From Alphaproteobacteria bacterium (GTDB taxonomy: Bacteria; Pseudomonadota; Alphaproteobacteria; UBA828), in contig WTGU01000152.1 in NCBI GenBank assembly GCA_011523425.1, forward strand, positions 42,515 to 106,514: 64,000 nt of DNA, given 5' to 3'. The notes beneath the pieces were generated by a model. The model had not been told where the DNA came from. It saw only the letters and a list, made by a program, of their open reading frames with translations, and made no database searches. A program made the translations under genes and the position numbers. Positions 33,373-44,302 of this stretch are shown here, piece by piece (position 1 is the stretch's first letter; the number at the start of each line of letters is the position of its first letter).

Positions 33373-34602
33373 ATGACGATCCTCTTCGAGGGCTGCAGGC
33401 TGTTCGACGGCGTCTCGGCCGAGCCGTGCGAGAACGTGACGGTGGTGGTGGAGGCGGGCCGCATCGTCGACGTCGCCGACGGCGCGGTCTCCGCGCCGGC
33501 CGATGCCGTGCGCATCTCCTGCGGCGGCCGCACGCTGATGCCGGGCCTGATCGACGCCCACTTCCACGCCCTCCTCGTCGACCTCAACGTGCCCTCCCTC
33601 GACGACATGCCGGCGTCGCTCCTCTATCAGCACGCGCGGCACAATCTCGAGGGCGCGCTCGGGCGGGGCTTCACCACGGTGCGCGACGCCGGCGGCGCCG
33701 ACCTCGGCCTGGCGCTGGCCGTCGAGCGCGGCCTGATCGCGGGCCCCCGGGTGCTGTTCGCGGGCCGCGGGCTGAGCCAGACCGGTGGGCACGGCGACAT
33801 GCGCAGCCAGACCCGCTTCGAGCCCTGCGGCTGCTCCGGCTACCACGGCCCGATCACCCGCGTCGCCGACGGCACGGACGCGGTACGCCAGGCGGCGCGG
33901 GAGGAGCTCCGCAAGGGCGCCCACCAGATCAAGATGATGGTCTCGGGCGGCGTGCTCTCGCCGGCCGACCCCATCTGGATGGACCAGTATTCCGACGAGG
34001 AGATCCGGGCCGGCGTGGAGGAGGCCGAAACCCGGCGCACCTACGTGATGGCGCACGCGCACACCGCGAGCGCGGTGCGCCGCTGCGCCGCCCTCGGCGT
34101 GCGCTCGATCGAGCACGGCACCCTGATCGACGCCGAGGCGGCCGCGGCCGCGGCAGGCGCCGGCGCCTTCGTGGTGCCGACGCTGGTGACGATCTTCGCC
34201 ATGATCGAGGCCGGCGCCGAGTTCGGGCTGCCCAAGATGTTCGCCGACAAGCTCCAGGGACTCGGCGAGGAGGGGCTGCGCTCGCTCGAGATCTGCCGGG
34301 CCGCCGGCGTGCCCACGGGCTTCGGCACCGACCTGCTCGGACCGCTACAGGATAGGCAGAGCCAGGAGTTCCTGATTCGCGGCCAGGTGCTGCCGCCGGT
34401 CGACGTGCTGCGGTCCGCGACCTCGATCAATGCCGCGCTGGTCCAGCGCTCGGGCGAGCTCGGCACCATCGCGCCGGGCGCCGTGGCGGACATCCTGGTG
34501 GTGGACGGCGACCCGCTCGCCGATCTCGGCCTGCTGCAGGAGCAGGGGCGCTATATCCCCGTCATCATGAAGGAAGGCCGCTTCCACAAGAACCGGCTGT
34601 GA
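33373..34602 (+). CDS. Metal-dependent amidohydrolase (imidazolonepropionase/prolidase-like)
   Basis: A 409-residue amidohydrolase. Metal-binding H-x-H is in 'GLIDAHFHALL' (near residue 64), the Lys in 'HQIKMMVSGG' (near 180) is the likely carboxylated bridging Lys, followed by His in 'VMAHAHTASAV' (near 225) and 'IEHGTLID' (near 245) and Asp in 'GFGTDLLGP' (near 320). The group resembles Xaa-Pro dipeptidase-type and organophosphate-acid-hydrolysing amidohydrolases. The C-terminus 'GAVADILVVDGDPLADL' is standard. It is the last gene of the hydrolase operon. Substrate unknown; hydrolysis of a cyclic or N-acylated amino acid is consistent with the neighbours. Confidence 0.87.
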   Translation: MTILFEGCRLFDGVSAEPCENVTVVVEAGRIVDVADGAVSAPADAVRISCGGRTLMPGLIDAHFHALLVDLNVPSLDDMPASLLYQHARHNLEGALGRGFTTVRDAGGADLGLALAVERGLIAGPRVLFAGRGLSQTGGHGDMRSQTRFEPCGCSGYHGPITRVADGTDAVRQAAREELRKGAHQIKMMVSGGVLSPADPIWMDQYSDEEIRAGVEEAETRRTYVMAHAHTASAVRRCAALGVRSIEHGTLIDAEAAAAAAGAGAFVVPTLVTIFAMIEAGAEFGLPKMFADKLQGLGEEGLRSLEICRAAGVPTGFGTDLLGPLQDRQSQEFLIRGQVLPPVDVLRSATSINAALVQRSGELGTIAPGAVADILVVDGDPLADLGLLQEQGRYIPVIMKEGRFHKNRL

Positions 34603-34638
34603 CGGCCGCGTCCGCAGGCCCGGTCATGCAGGCCGTGC

Positions 34639-34657
34639 CCATGGTGAAAAATGCGGG

Positions 34658-34660
<3 letters not shown>
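34639..34660 (-). repeat. Dispersed 22-bp motif, copy 2
   Basis: On minus this is TAGCCCGCATTT-T-TCACCATGG, one mismatch from 8732-8753. Its first three bases are the helicase stop codon TAG, so the unit abuts or supplied the end of that gene. Confidence 0.55.
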
Positions 34661-36202
<1,542 letters not shown>

Positions 36203-36601
36203 TACGTTTACTCCATTGAGGTATCGGGGAAGCACCCTGCGCAGGTGCGTGCGGCCGGGCAGCGGATGCACGAAGGCTCCGCCGCGCCGCGCCATGCGGG
36301 CAGCCGACCGTCACGAGCACGAAAGATGACGCAGGGTTGTGCTCCTTCACAGGCGGGATGGCCTCAGGGAGGCTCACGGAAAGTCCCGCCTTCGGACCCG
36401 AAGGCGGTCGCGCATGTCGCGTCACGTCCTTCGTCCGCGCCCCTCCTACCCTTGCCGCAGGCCAGCGTCAATCGCCATCTGCGGCGGGGGAGGTATGCGC
36501 GCGTCGCGGGTCCGTTTCGGGTGGGGCAGATGTCAGCGGGATTGCGCCTTGTGCGGGCGTGCCGATCGCGTACTATCGCCGCGCGCGGGGGCACGGTGCA
36601 G
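36203..36601. other. Non-coding region between helicase and tRNA-Gly
   Basis: No credible gene in these 399 bp. It contains a perfect 10-bp inverted repeat CCGCCTTCGG / CCGAAGGCGG at 36386-36407 and, near the right end, a probable tRNA promoter. The helicase promoter must also lie here, but I cannot place it. Confidence 0.45.
36549..36576 (+). promoter_or_regulatory. Candidate sigma-70 promoter of tRNA-Gly
   Basis: TTGTGC (36549-36554), a 16-nt spacer and TACTAT (36571-36576) sit 25 bp before the mature tRNA 5' end. The match to consensus is moderate; position supports it. Confidence 0.4.
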
Positions 36602-36676
36602 GCGGGCGTAGCTCAGGGGTAGAGCACAACCTTGCCAAGGTTGGGGTCGTGGGTTCGAATCCCATCGCCCGCTCCA
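36602..36676 (+). tRNA. tRNA-Gly (anticodon GCC)
   Basis: A complete cloverleaf: acceptor GCGGGCG pairs with CGCCCGC, D arm GCTC/GAGC, anticodon stem CAACC/GGTTG with loop TTGCCAA (anticodon GCC at 36634-36636), variable loop GGGTC, T arm GTGGG-TTCGAAT-CCCAT, discriminator T and an encoded CCA at 36674-36676. It reads GGC and GGT codons. There is no integrase or attachment-site duplication beside it, so it is not visibly used as an integration site here. Confidence 0.97.
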
Positions 36677-36765
36677 GTGCCCGGTCCGCCGCAACAGGCC
36701 GGGGAGATCGCCAAGATGCCCGCGCCATCCCTCGAACCTCAGTCCCGGCCGTCCGCCCGGCACCC

Positions 36766-37158
36766 GTGAGCGCGCTCGTCACCCATCGCGGCGGCTGCCA
36801 TTGCGGCGCGGTGCGCTTCGCCTGCGAGGCCCCGGCCGAGATCGAGGTCCACGAGTGCAACTGCTCGATCTGCCGCATGAGCGGCTACCGCCATCTGGTG
36901 GTGCCGAAGGCGCGCTTCACCCTGCTGAGCGGCGCGGAGTCGCTCGGCCGCTATCGCTTCGGCAGCGGCGTGGCGGAACATCTCTTCTGTGCGGTCTGCG
37001 GCGTGAAGTCGTTCTACGTGCCGCGCTCTGCGCCCGATTGCTACAGTGTCAACGTGCTCTGCCTCGATCCCGGCAGCGTGACCGGTGAGCGGGTGATCGC
37101 GGTGGACGGCGCGCGCTGGCGCATCGACGACAGCGGGCCCGTGCCGCGCATGCCGTGA
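36766..37158 (+). CDS. GFA/CENP-V-family zinc protein
   Basis: A 130-residue protein of the GFA (glutathione-dependent formaldehyde-activating) family. Zinc-binding cysteines are in 'GGCHCGAVRFAC' (near residue 10), 'ECNCSICRMSG' (near 30) and 'FCAVCGVKSFY' (near 77), the full set of the fold. The GTG start at 36766 begins just before the first motif; no in-frame ATG is closer. Members have been proposed to bind S-hydroxymethylglutathione, though activity is disputed. It lies next to gshB on the opposite strand and in a genome that would make formaldehyde from N-methyl amines, so a thiol/formaldehyde role is plausible but unproven. Confidence 0.82.
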   Translation: MSALVTHRGGCHCGAVRFACEAPAEIEVHECNCSICRMSGYRHLVVPKARFTLLSGAESLGRYRFGSGVAEHLFCAVCGVKSFYVPRSAPDCYSVNVLCLDPGSVTGERVIAVDGARWRIDDSGPVPRMP

Positions 37159-37188
37159 GCGGGGAGGGGCACCGGCCGGGGCGCGGGC

Positions 37189-38136
37189 TCAGGATCGCGC
37201 GAGCCGGGCCTCGATCGCGTCCCACACCAGCGCCTCGAGGCGAACGCCGTCGAGGCGGTCGATCTCGCGGATGCCGGTGGGCGAGGTGACGTTGATCTCG
37301 GTGAGATAGCCGCCGATCACGTCGATGCCGGTGAAGATCAGGCCGCGCTCCCTGAGCGCCGGCCCGATGGCCGCGCAGATCTCGCGATCGCGCGCGGTCA
37401 GCGCCGTCTTCGTGGGGCGGGCGCCGACATGCATGTTCGCGCGCGCCTCGCCCTCGGGCGGCACCCGGTTGACCGCTCCGACTGGCTCGCCGTCCACCAG
37501 GATGATGCGCTTGTCGCCGTCGCGGACTGCCGGCAGGTAGGCCTGCGCGATGATCGGCTCGCGAAAGAAGGTGCCGAACATCTCGATGAGCGCGTTCAGG
37601 TTCTCGTCCTCCGGCCGCAGGTGAAAGACGCCGGCGCCGCCGTTGCCGAAGAGGGGCTTCAGGATGATGTCGCCGTGGCGGGCGCGGAAGTCGACGATCA
37701 GGTCGCGCTCGGCGGTGATCAGCGTCGGCGGCATCAGCTCGGGGAAGCGGGTGACGAAGAGCTTTTCGGGCGCGTTCCGCACATGCGCCGGATCGTTCAC
37801 CACCAGCGTTTCGGGCTGGACGTGCTCCAGTATGTGGGTGGCGGTGATGTAGGCCATGTCGAACGGCGGGTCCTGGCGCATCAGGACGACGTCCATCGCC
37901 CCAAGATCGACCGCCTCGGGCGGGCCGAGGGTGAAGTGGTCGCCGGCCCTGTCGCGCACCTCGAGGGCGCGCGCGATCGCCTCCGCGCCCTGCGCGGTCA
38001 GCGAAAGCTGCCGGGGCAGGTAGTGATGCAGCCGATGGCCCCGGGCCTGGGCTTCGAGCGCGAGCGCGAACGTGCTGTCCGCCTCGATGTCGATGGCCTC
38101 CATCGGGTCCATCTGGATGGCCACGGCGAGACTCAT
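37189..38136 (-). CDS. gshB: Glutathione synthetase
   Basis: A 315-residue ATP-grasp enzyme joining gamma-glutamylcysteine and glycine. The N-terminal '[18 protein letters not shown]' and '[19 protein letters not shown]' (near residue 85) are gshB hallmarks, and the ATP site includes '[18 protein letters not shown]' (near 155) and the late '[15 protein letters not shown]' metal loop. Length equals the Escherichia coli enzyme. It ends a run of minus-strand genes (rsmI, yraN, BON lipoprotein, SirB1-like, gshB), an order common in alphaproteobacteria. GAGGGGGCC lies before the ATG at 38136. Confidence 0.96.
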   Translation of the reverse strand: MSLAVAIQMDPMEAIDIEADSTFALALEAQARGHRLHHYLPRQLSLTAQGAEAIARALEVRDRAGDHFTLGPPEAVDLGAMDVVLMRQDPPFDMAYITATHILEHVQPETLVVNDPAHVRNAPEKLFVTRFPELMPPTLITAERDLIVDFRARHGDIILKPLFGNGGAGVFHLRPEDENLNALIEMFGTFFREPIIAQAYLPAVRDGDKRIILVDGEPVGAVNRVPPEGEARANMHVGARPTKTALTARDREICAAIGPALRERGLIFTGIDVIGGYLTEINVTSPTGIREIDRLDGVRLEALVWDAIEARLARS

Positions 38137-38166
38137 GTCATGGCCCCCTCGGCGGCGTTCCGCGCC

Positions 38167-38994
38167 TCAGTGCAGGCTGGTCGCGAGCTGCTCGAGCGTG
38201 GCCTCGACGCGCGACCGGGCGGCGTCCGGGAGCGTGCAGTCCAGGCTCCGCTCCAGCGCCTCGACCGCGCCCTTGACGGTGCCGAGCCTGCCGCGCAGGA
38301 CGCCGAGCTCGTACCAGAGGCCGCCCGCGTCCGGCGCGATCAGCAGCATGCGCTCGAGGACCGCCACGGCGCGCGCGCCGTCGCCTCCCTGGAGCGCGCG
38401 GCTCTTGATGTTGTTCTGCAGCCTGAGCAGGATCGACCGGTTGCCGACCGGCGCGTAGTGGGCCGGAGCGAGCTCCGCATCGGCGCCCTCGAACTGCTTG
38501 AGCAGGCCGCGCAGGTGGCCGGCCTCCAGCGCCTGGCCCCGGTGGAAGGGATCGACGATCACGCGGCGGTCGCCCTCGTCCATGCGCACGAGGAAGTGGC
38601 CGGGGAAGGCCAGCCCGTCCACCGCCCAGCCCTGGGTGCGGGCGGTGTGGATATAGAGGATGCCGAGGCTGACCGGCAGGCCCGCGCGGCGGTCGATGAC
38701 CTGCAGCAGGTTGGCGTTCTCCGGCGCGTCGTAGCTCTCGACGTCGCCGGCATAGCCGTGGCCGTCGAAGAGCACGGCATTGAGGTGGCGGCGGCGGCGC
38801 TCCAGCGTGTCGTCGGCGCCTGCGAGCGCCGCCACGTCGGCGCGGAGCTGGTCGACGTGGGAGCGATAGCGGGCGAGCGGCGCCTCCGGCAGGTCGAGCG
38901 CGCCGAGCAGCAGCGCCGCGTCCGCAAGGTCGATCGCGTCGTCCGCGAGGGCGCCCACCGCGCGGAGCCCGCGCTCGATCGCGGCGTCCGCCAT
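38167..38994 (-). CDS. SirB1-family transglutaminase-like/TPR protein
   Basis: A 275-residue protein. The SirB1 core is seen in 'NAVLFDGHGYAGDVESYDAPENANLLQVIDRRAGLPVS' region (near residues 70-108), which carries the conserved Asn-Leu and Gly-x-P-x-S-L, and in 'GWAVDGLAFPGHFLVR'. The C-terminal 90 residues form TPR-like helices ('GARAVAVLERMLLIAPDAG', 'AVEALERSLD'). The transglutaminase Cys is not obvious, so it may be non-catalytic. The ATG at 38994 shares one base with the stop of the BON gene upstream, so they are coupled. Function of the family is poorly defined; linked to cell-envelope or stress regulation. Confidence 0.82.
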   Translation of the reverse strand: MADAAIERGLRAVGALADDAIDLADAALLLGALDLPEAPLARYRSHVDQLRADVAALAGADDTLERRRRHLNAVLFDGHGYAGDVESYDAPENANLLQVIDRRAGLPVSLGILYIHTARTQGWAVDGLAFPGHFLVRMDEGDRRVIVDPFHRGQALEAGHLRGLLKQFEGADAELAPAHYAPVGNRSILLRLQNNIKSRALQGGDGARAVAVLERMLLIAPDAGGLWYELGVLRGRLGTVKGAVEALERSLDCTLPDAARSRVEATLEQLATSLH

Positions 38995-39656
38995 CAAGGT
39001 GTTGCCTGGCGGCGCGGGTCGTCCTTCGCGATCACGTGGTTCACCACGCGCTGCACATCGTCGATGCCGCGGGCATGTGCCAGCACGCGCTCGAGCTCGG
39101 CCTGGTCCTGCGCGATTCCCAAGAGGTAGACCGTGCCGTTCACGGTCTCGATGCTGTAGTTGATCGAGAGCACATCGGTGTCCAGGAGGAGCGCGCCCTT
39201 GAGCTGTGCCGAGATCCACGTGTCCCGCGCATAGTCCAGGATCCCGCTCTGGTCGGTCACCTGCACCTCGTTGATCACCTCGCGAACGCCGTTCGCCTGC
39301 CAGGCGACGCGGAGCGCGTTGATGCGGTCCTCCGGCGTCGACACGCTGCCCTTCAGCAGGACGCGGCCCTCGATGACGCTGAACGACACGTTCTGATAGA
39401 GGTCGACGTTCTCCTGGAAGAACAGATGGTTGAGCTCGCCCCGAATGGTCAGGTCGTCGACCACGTCGCCCAGCGAGCGCTCCTCGGCGACGATGAGGCC
39501 GGTCGTCGCAGCCGCGCCGAGGAGAGCCTCCGCACAGCCGGAGAGGGCGAACGGGCCGGCCAGCAGCAGCGCCAGGGCGGCGGCCGGTCCGGCCCGCCGG
39601 CGCAGGTGCCGGCGCTCGCCACCCGCGCAAAGGGCGCGCGCGGCCTGTACCGTCAC
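38994..39656 (-). CDS. BON-domain outer-membrane lipoprotein (DolP/OsmY-like)
   Basis: A 220-residue lipoprotein. The signal peptide has an Arg-rich n-region and lipobox 'LSGC' with Cys41. Two BON domains follow: '[20 protein letters not shown]' to 'VINEVQV' (residues 66-125) and '[19 protein letters not shown]' to '[11 protein letters not shown]' (135-210), as in DolP (YraP), which guards outer-membrane integrity. I choose the GTG at 39656, which overlaps the yraN stop as GTGA; ATGs at 39686, 39710 and 39716 would lengthen the signal peptide implausibly. In E. coli dolP also lies near yraN and rsmI, which supports the assignment. Confidence 0.84.
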   Translation of the reverse strand: MTVQAARALCAGGERRHLRRRAGPAAALALLLAGPFALSGCAEALLGAAATTGLIVAEERSLGDVVDDLTIRGELNHLFFQENVDLYQNVSFSVIEGRVLLKGSVSTPEDRINALRVAWQANGVREVINEVQVTDQSGILDYARDTWISAQLKGALLLDTDVLSINYSIETVNGTVYLLGIAQDQAELERVLAHARGIDDVQRVVNHVIAKDDPRRQATP

Positions 39657-40045
39657 GGAATCGCCTGCGTCCGATCCGGGCGCCATGCGTCCGGCAGGTG
39701 GCTCGGCCATCGCCATGGAACCACGACCATCACATCGAATCTGAGCGAGAGCTTGCGCCAATTCGGATGACGCGACAAGAAAATGCTGGCGGCGTTCTCG
39801 ATGCGCTGCCTCTGGCGCGCGGTGATCGTCTCGAGGGCGCCGCTCCGCTCCCTGCGGTGCTTCACCTCGATAAAGGCGATCAACCGGCCGCGCCTGGCGA
39901 CGATGTCGAGCTCGCCTGCGGCGGTCGCGTAGCGCCGGGCGAGGATGCGCCAGCCGCAGAGCCTGAGGCGAAGCGCGCACAGCCGCTCGGCGGCGAGACC
40001 CCTCCCGTGGGCGGCGCGCCGTGCCGCGCGCGAGCGTCCGCTCAT
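39653..40045 (-). CDS. yraN: YraN/UPF0102-family endonuclease-like protein
   Basis: A 130-residue protein of the UPF0102 family with a restriction-endonuclease-like fold. The D-E-K core can be read as Asp in '[12 protein letters not shown]', Glu and Lys in 'FIEVKHRRE' (near residues 40-66). The following '[20 protein letters not shown]' is also conserved. Role probably in DNA recombination or repair, not proven. It overlaps rsmI by 4 nt (ATGA) and the BON gene by 4 nt (GTGA), so the three are translated as a coupled unit. Confidence 0.9.
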   Translation of the reverse strand: MSGRSRAARRAAHGRGLAAERLCALRLRLCGWRILARRYATAAGELDIVARRGRLIAFIEVKHRRERSGALETITARQRQRIENAASIFLSRHPNWRKLSLRFDVMVVVPWRWPSHLPDAWRPDRTQAIP

Positions 40046-40971
40046 GCGTCTCCGGCCCGCGCCCGCGCGAGCGCCCGGGCATAGAGCTCGCGGCGGGGCA
40101 GGCCGGTCTCGGCGCTGAGCGCCGCCGCGGCGTCGCGCACGGAGCCGGCGGCGAGCAGGGTGTCGAGGCGGGCGTCGATCTCGGCATCCGAGAGTGCGGG
40201 CTGCGCGTCGCCGCCGCGCGCGCCGTCGACGACGACCACGACCTCGCCCCTGGGCGCGCCCGCAGAGGCGTAGTGGCCGGCGAGCCGGTCGAGCGTTCCG
40301 CGCCGCACCTCCTCGTGCCGCTTGGTGAGCTCCCGTGCCACCGCCGCCGGGCGCGGGCCGAGCGTCGCCGCCATGTCCGAGAGCGCGCCCGCCAGCCGGC
40401 GCGGCGATTCGAGGAAGACGAGGGTCGCGTCGAGGAGCCTGAGCGCGGCGAGCGCCCGGCGGCGCGGCCCCTGTCGGGGCGGCAGAAAACCGCCGACGTA
40501 GAAGCGGTCGGTCGGCAGGCCGGAGAGGATGAGCGCCAGCAGCGGCGCGCTCGGCCCGGGGCAGCCGGTGACGCGCAACCCGGCGTCCAGCGCCGCGCGG
40601 ACCAGCCTGTAGCCGGGATCGGAGATGAGCGGCGTGCCCGCATCCGCGACGAGCGCCACCGAGCCGCCGCCCGCGAGCGTGCGGATCAAGCCAGGGCGGA
40701 CACGCGCCGCGTTGTGCTCGTGATAGGAGACGAGGCGGCCGGCGATGCCGTACCGGGCGAGGAGGCGCCCGGTGTGGCGGGTGTCCTCGCAGGCGATGCG
40801 ATCGACCGAGGCGAGCACCGCGAGCGCCCGGCCCGAGACGTCGTCCAGGTTGCCGATCGGCGTCGCCACCAGCCAGAGCCCCGGCTCTGCGCCCGCGCGC
40901 GGTTTACTCGCATCGGCGCGGTCCTTAGTGTGGTCGCCGCCCGCGGCCGTCGCGGGAGTTTTTTCGGGCAT
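40042..40971 (-). CDS. rsmI: 16S rRNA (cytidine(1402)-2'-O)-methyltransferase RsmI
   Basis: A 309-residue tetrapyrrole-methylase-fold enzyme. '[19 protein letters not shown]' opens the domain near residue 33, '[17 protein letters not shown]' is near 61 and '[18 protein letters not shown]' near 100, with '[14 protein letters not shown]' later, all RsmI signatures. It methylates the ribose of C1402 in the 30S decoding centre using SAM. ATG at 40971 has GAGG seven bases upstream. Strikingly its start codon overlaps by two bases the start codon of the divergent lipoprotein gene (both use one CATG). Confidence 0.95.
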   Translation of the reverse strand: MPEKTPATAAGGDHTKDRADASKPRAGAEPGLWLVATPIGNLDDVSGRALAVLASVDRIACEDTRHTGRLLARYGIAGRLVSYHEHNAARVRPGLIRTLAGGGSVALVADAGTPLISDPGYRLVRAALDAGLRVTGCPGPSAPLLALILSGLPTDRFYVGGFLPPRQGPRRRALAALRLLDATLVFLESPRRLAGALSDMAATLGPRPAAVARELTKRHEEVRRGTLDRLAGHYASAGAPRGEVVVVVDGARGGDAQPALSDAEIDARLDTLLAAGSVRDAAAALSAETGLPRRELYARALARARAGDA

Positions 40972-42406
40972 GGATCGACCTCGCACCCTCTCCCCGGCCG
41001 GTTGGAGCCGGCGCACCGGGCCGGCAGGCGCCTTCCTCTTGCTGGTCCTGCTCGCGGGCGCCTGCTCCGCGCCGAGCGTAGCGCCGCCGCCGGCGGAGGA
41101 CCAGCCGCCGCCACCTCAGGAGATCGAGGCGCCCCTAGACAGTGCGGCGGAGCCAGAGGAGCCGCCATTGCCTCCGCCGGCAAAGCCCGTCGCGGAGGCG
41201 AAAGAGGTGCCGCCGGCTGACGGCGAAAGCGGAACGGCGATTGCCGAGGACGCGCCGCCCTCCGCCCGGATCGGCCTGCTCCTGCCTCTCTCGGGCCGCT
41301 ACGCGCCGGAGGGGGAGACCCTGCTGCGCGCGGCGCAGCTCGCCCTCTTCGATACCGCCGACGAGCGCTTCACGCTGCTGCCGCGCGATACGGGCGGCAC
41401 GGGACCGGGCGCGGAGAGGGCCGCGCTGGCGCTCCTCGGCGCCGGCGTCGACCTGCTCCTCGGCCCCCTGTTCGCGGACGGGGTGAAGGCCGTCGCCGCC
41501 CATGCGCGGGCGCAGGGCGTCGGCGTGGTGGCCTTCTCCACCGACCGGGAGGCGGCAAGCGAGGGCGTCTATCTGCTCGGCCACACGCCGCGCGCGCAGA
41601 TCAGGCGGGTCTTCGCCCATGCCGCGGCGAACGGCCTCCGTCGGATCGCGGTGCTCGCGCCGGAGACGCGCTACGGCGCGGCGGTGGCGGACGAGGCTCA
41701 GGCGGCGGCGGCGCTCTCCGGTCTCACGCTGACGCGGGTCCGCACCTACGCCGCGGATGCGTCCGACGCCGCCGACGTGGTGCGGGAGCTTGCCGAGTAC
41801 GACCGGCGCGTCCAGGCGCTGAAGGACGAGCGCCAGGCGCTCGCCCGCCAGAACGATGCCGCCGCGCGCCGCCGGCTGGAGCGGCTCTCGACGCTCGACA
41901 CGCTGGGTGCGCTGCCCTTCGATGCGCTGCTGTTGGCCGACGGCGGCGCCCGGCTCAGGCAGGTGGCGCCGTTGCTGCCCTACTACGACATCGACCCCGC
42001 CGCGACGCGCCTCCTGGGAACGGGGCTCTGGGAGGACCCGGCCTCGCTCGGAGAGCCGGCGCTGGCCGGCGGCTGGTTTGCCGGCCCCGACCCGGCGGCG
42101 CGGCGGGATTTCGAGGAACGCTACCGGCGGGCCTTCGGCACGCCGCCGGGCGCGATCGCGAGCCTCGCCTACGATGCGACCGCGCTGGCCGCCGCTCTGG
42201 CGCGCAACGGCGTCTCCTTCGGCCCGCAGGCGATCGGTGGGCGCGGCGGCTTCCTCGGCGCCGACGGCCTCTTCCGCTTCGACGAGGACGGGATTGCGGA
42301 ACGGGGCCTCGCCGTCTTCGAGGTCGGCCGCGGCGGCAGGGTCGCCGTGGTCAGCCCGGCGCCCGCGCGCTTCGATGCGGTCGCAAAGGGTGCGGACGGA
42401 GGCTGA
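40970..42406 (+). CDS. Penicillin-binding protein activator-like lipoprotein (LpoA/LppC type)
   Basis: A 478-residue lipoprotein. The signal peptide ends at 'LLAGAC', Cys32, followed by a Pro- and Glu-rich linker (residues 33-95). The rest is a periplasmic-binding-protein fold: 'RIGLLLPLSGRYAPEGETLLRAAQ' near 100, 'LGAGVDLLLGPLFADGVKA' near 150 and 'IASLAYDATALAAAL' near 400. This matches the C-terminal domain of LpoA, which activates PBP1A; the N-terminal TPR domain of E. coli LpoA is missing, as usual in alphaproteobacteria. No in-frame ATG/GTG lies between 40970 and the signal core, so the start cannot move downstream. Divergent from rsmI. Confidence 0.88.
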   Translation: MDRPRTLSPAGWSRRTGPAGAFLLLVLLAGACSAPSVAPPPAEDQPPPPQEIEAPLDSAAEPEEPPLPPPAKPVAEAKEVPPADGESGTAIAEDAPPSARIGLLLPLSGRYAPEGETLLRAAQLALFDTADERFTLLPRDTGGTGPGAERAALALLGAGVDLLLGPLFADGVKAVAAHARAQGVGVVAFSTDREAASEGVYLLGHTPRAQIRRVFAHAAANGLRRIAVLAPETRYGAAVADEAQAAAALSGLTLTRVRTYAADASDAADVVRELAEYDRRVQALKDERQALARQNDAAARRRLERLSTLDTLGALPFDALLLADGGARLRQVAPLLPYYDIDPAATRLLGTGLWEDPASLGEPALAGGWFAGPDPAARRDFEERYRRAFGTPPGAIASLAYDATALAAALARNGVSFGPQAIGGRGGFLGADGLFRFDEDGIAERGLAVFEVGRGGRVAVVSPAPARFDAVAKGADGG

Positions 42407-42414
42407 GCCCGGAT

Positions 42415-43179
42415 CTAGAGAATCTGGCTCAGGAAGAGCTTGGTGCGGTCCGACTGCGGGTTGTTGAAGAACTCCTGCGGCGTGTTCTGCTCGACGATCT
42501 GGCCCTCGTCCATGAAGATCACGCGGTTCGCGACCTGGGCGGCGAAGCCCATCTCGTGGGTGACGACGAGCATGGTCATGCCGCTCTCGGCGAGATCGAC
42601 CATCACCTCGAGGACCTCCTTGATCATCTCGGGGTCGAGCGCCGACGTCGGCTCGTCGAAGAGCATGATGGTGGGCTGCATACAGAGCGAGCGGGCAATG
42701 GCGACGCGCTGCTGCTGGCCGCCCGAGAGCTGGCCGGGGTACTTCAGGGCCTGCTCCGGGATCTTGACCCGCTCGAGATACTGCATGGCGAGCTCCTGCG
42801 CCTCGGCCTTCGGCATCTTGCGGACCCAGATGGGCGCCAGCGTGCAGTTCTCCAGAACCGTCAGGTGCGGGAAGAGGTTGAACTGCTGGAACACCATGCC
42901 GACCTCGCGGCGGATGGTGTCGATGTTCTTCAGGTTGTGGGTGAGTTCGACGCCATCGACCACGACCGTGCCCTGCTGATGCTCCTCCAGCCGGTTGATG
43001 CAGCGGATCAACGTCGACTTGCCCGAGCCCGACGGCCCGCAGATGACGATGCGCTCGCGCCGCTCCACCATGAGGTCGATGTCGCGCAGCACGTGGAACT
43101 GGCCGAACCACTTGTTGAGGCCGGTGATCTCGATGATCGGGTCCTCGGCGCCGCCCGGCGCGGTTTCCGGCTCCGCCAT
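42415..43179 (-). CDS. aapP: General L-amino-acid ABC transporter ATPase AapP
   Basis: A 254-residue ATPase of the polar amino-acid (GlnQ/AapP) type. Walker A 'GPSGSGKST' is near residue 47, the signature '[15 protein letters not shown]' near 148 and Walker B '[14 protein letters not shown]' near 170, with 'VTHEMGFA' as H-loop. It ends with '[10 protein letters not shown]', typical of the family. It powers AapQM for uptake of many L-amino acids. Last gene of the aapJQMP operon, 10 bp after aapM, with a strong AGGGGGG SD. Confidence 0.95.
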   Translation of the reverse strand: MAEPETAPGGAEDPIIEITGLNKWFGQFHVLRDIDLMVERRERIVICGPSGSGKSTLIRCINRLEEHQQGTVVVDGVELTHNLKNIDTIRREVGMVFQQFNLFPHLTVLENCTLAPIWVRKMPKAEAQELAMQYLERVKIPEQALKYPGQLSGGQQQRVAIARSLCMQPTIMLFDEPTSALDPEMIKEVLEVMVDLAESGMTMLVVTHEMGFAAQVANRVIFMDEGQIVEQNTPQEFFNNPQSDRTKLFLSQIL

Positions 43180-43189
43180 GGTTTCCCCC

Positions 43190-44302
43190 CTAGCGCCTCG
43201 TGGTGTCGAGGCGCTTCTCGAGATTGAGCGAGTAGCGCGACATGCTGAAGCAGATCACGAAGAAGAAGAGCGCCGCCAGCAGGAAGGTCTCGTAGTCGAC
43301 CTTGCCCAGCCAGTCCGGGTTGGTCTGGAGCAGGCGCGCCTGGCCGAGAATGTCGAACAGGCCGATGATGATGACCAGCGTGGTGTCCTTGAAGAGCCCG
43401 ATGAAGGTGTTGACGATGCCGGGGATCGAGATCTTCAGCGCCTGCGGCAGGATGATGAGGCGCATGGACTGCCAGTAGCCGAGCCCCATCGCCTGGCCGG
43501 CCTCGTACTGCCCCTGCGGGATTGCCTGCAGCCCGCCGCGGATCACCTCCGCCATGTAGGCGGACGCGAACACCGTGATGATGATCATTACGCGGATGAG
43601 CTGGTCGAGCGTGACCTCCGGCGGCAGGAAGAGCGGCAGCAGGATGATCGCGACGAAGAGCAGCGTGATCAGCGGCACCCCGCGGATGAACTCGATGAAC
43701 GCGACCGAGACCAGGCGGACCATCGGCATGCGCGAGCGGCGGCCGAGCGCCAGCACGATGCCGATGGGAAGCGAGAGCACGATGCCGACGAGGCCGGCGA
43801 TCAGGTTGAGCATGAAGCCGCCGAACTGGTCGGTGCGGACGACATCGAGGCCGAGGCCGCCGACCAGCAGGAAGGCCGCGATCACGGGATAGGCGAGCGA
43901 GAACCAGCGCCCGTAGCGGGAATAGGGCAGCCTGTCGAACAACATGTAGGCGATCGCCGGCACCAGCAGGGCGATGCAGACGTTCACCCGCCAGTAGGCC
44001 TCGACGGGATAGAAGCCATAGAAGAACTGGGTGATGCGCTGGTCGAGCCAGGCCCAGCACGCCCCCTCGCTGGGGCAGTCCTTGCCGATCTCGCCGGTCA
44101 GCGTCGCATCGATGAAGGCCCACTCGATCAGGCCGGGCACGATCAGCGCGAGCACCGCGATCGAGGCCAGCGTGAGCGACGTGCTCAGCCAGCTCGAGAA
44201 GAGGTTCGCCCGCATCCAGCCGATGATGCCCCTGCTGGTGAGCGGCGCCGGCCGCTCCGGCAGCATCTCCGCCCGGCTGCGATGGAAGGCGTGCTTGCTC
44301 AT
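43190..44302 (-). CDS. aapM: General L-amino-acid ABC transporter permease AapM
   Basis: A 370-residue permease. It has two early membrane segments, a periplasmic loop with '[12 protein letters not shown]' (two Cys), then further segments and the HisM-type core with the EAA loop '[27 protein letters not shown]' near residues 270-295. The extra N-terminal helices and cysteine loop set AapM apart from shorter HisM-type permeases. ATG at 44302 overlaps the aapQ stop by 4 nt. It forms the membrane channel with AapQ. Confidence 0.94.
   Translation of the reverse strand: MSKHAFHRSRAEMLPERPAPLTSRGIIGWMRANLFSSWLSTSLTLASIAVLALIVPGLIEWAFIDATLTGEIGKDCPSEGACWAWLDQRITQFFYGFYPVEAYWRVNVCIALLVPAIAYMLFDRLPYSRYGRWFSLAYPVIAAFLLVGGLGLDVVRTDQFGGFMLNLIAGLVGIVLSLPIGIVLALGRRSRMPMVRLVSVAFIEFIRGVPLITLLFVAIILLPLFLPPEVTLDQLIRVMIIITVFASAYMAEVIRGGLQAIPQGQYEAGQAMGLGYWQSMRLIILPQALKISIPGIVNTFIGLFKDTTLVIIIGLFDILGQARLLQTNPDWLGKVDYETFLLAALFFFVICFSMSRYSLNLEKRLDTTRR

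Noticed and set aside
36602..36676. tRNA-Gly as an integration site for an island
   Set aside because: No integrase, no repeated tRNA 3' end and no change of gene type next to it.
36337..36765. Coding extension of the GFA-family gene through the tRNA region
   Set aside because: It would be translated through tRNA-Gly; no similarity before residue 1 of the GTG start at 36766.
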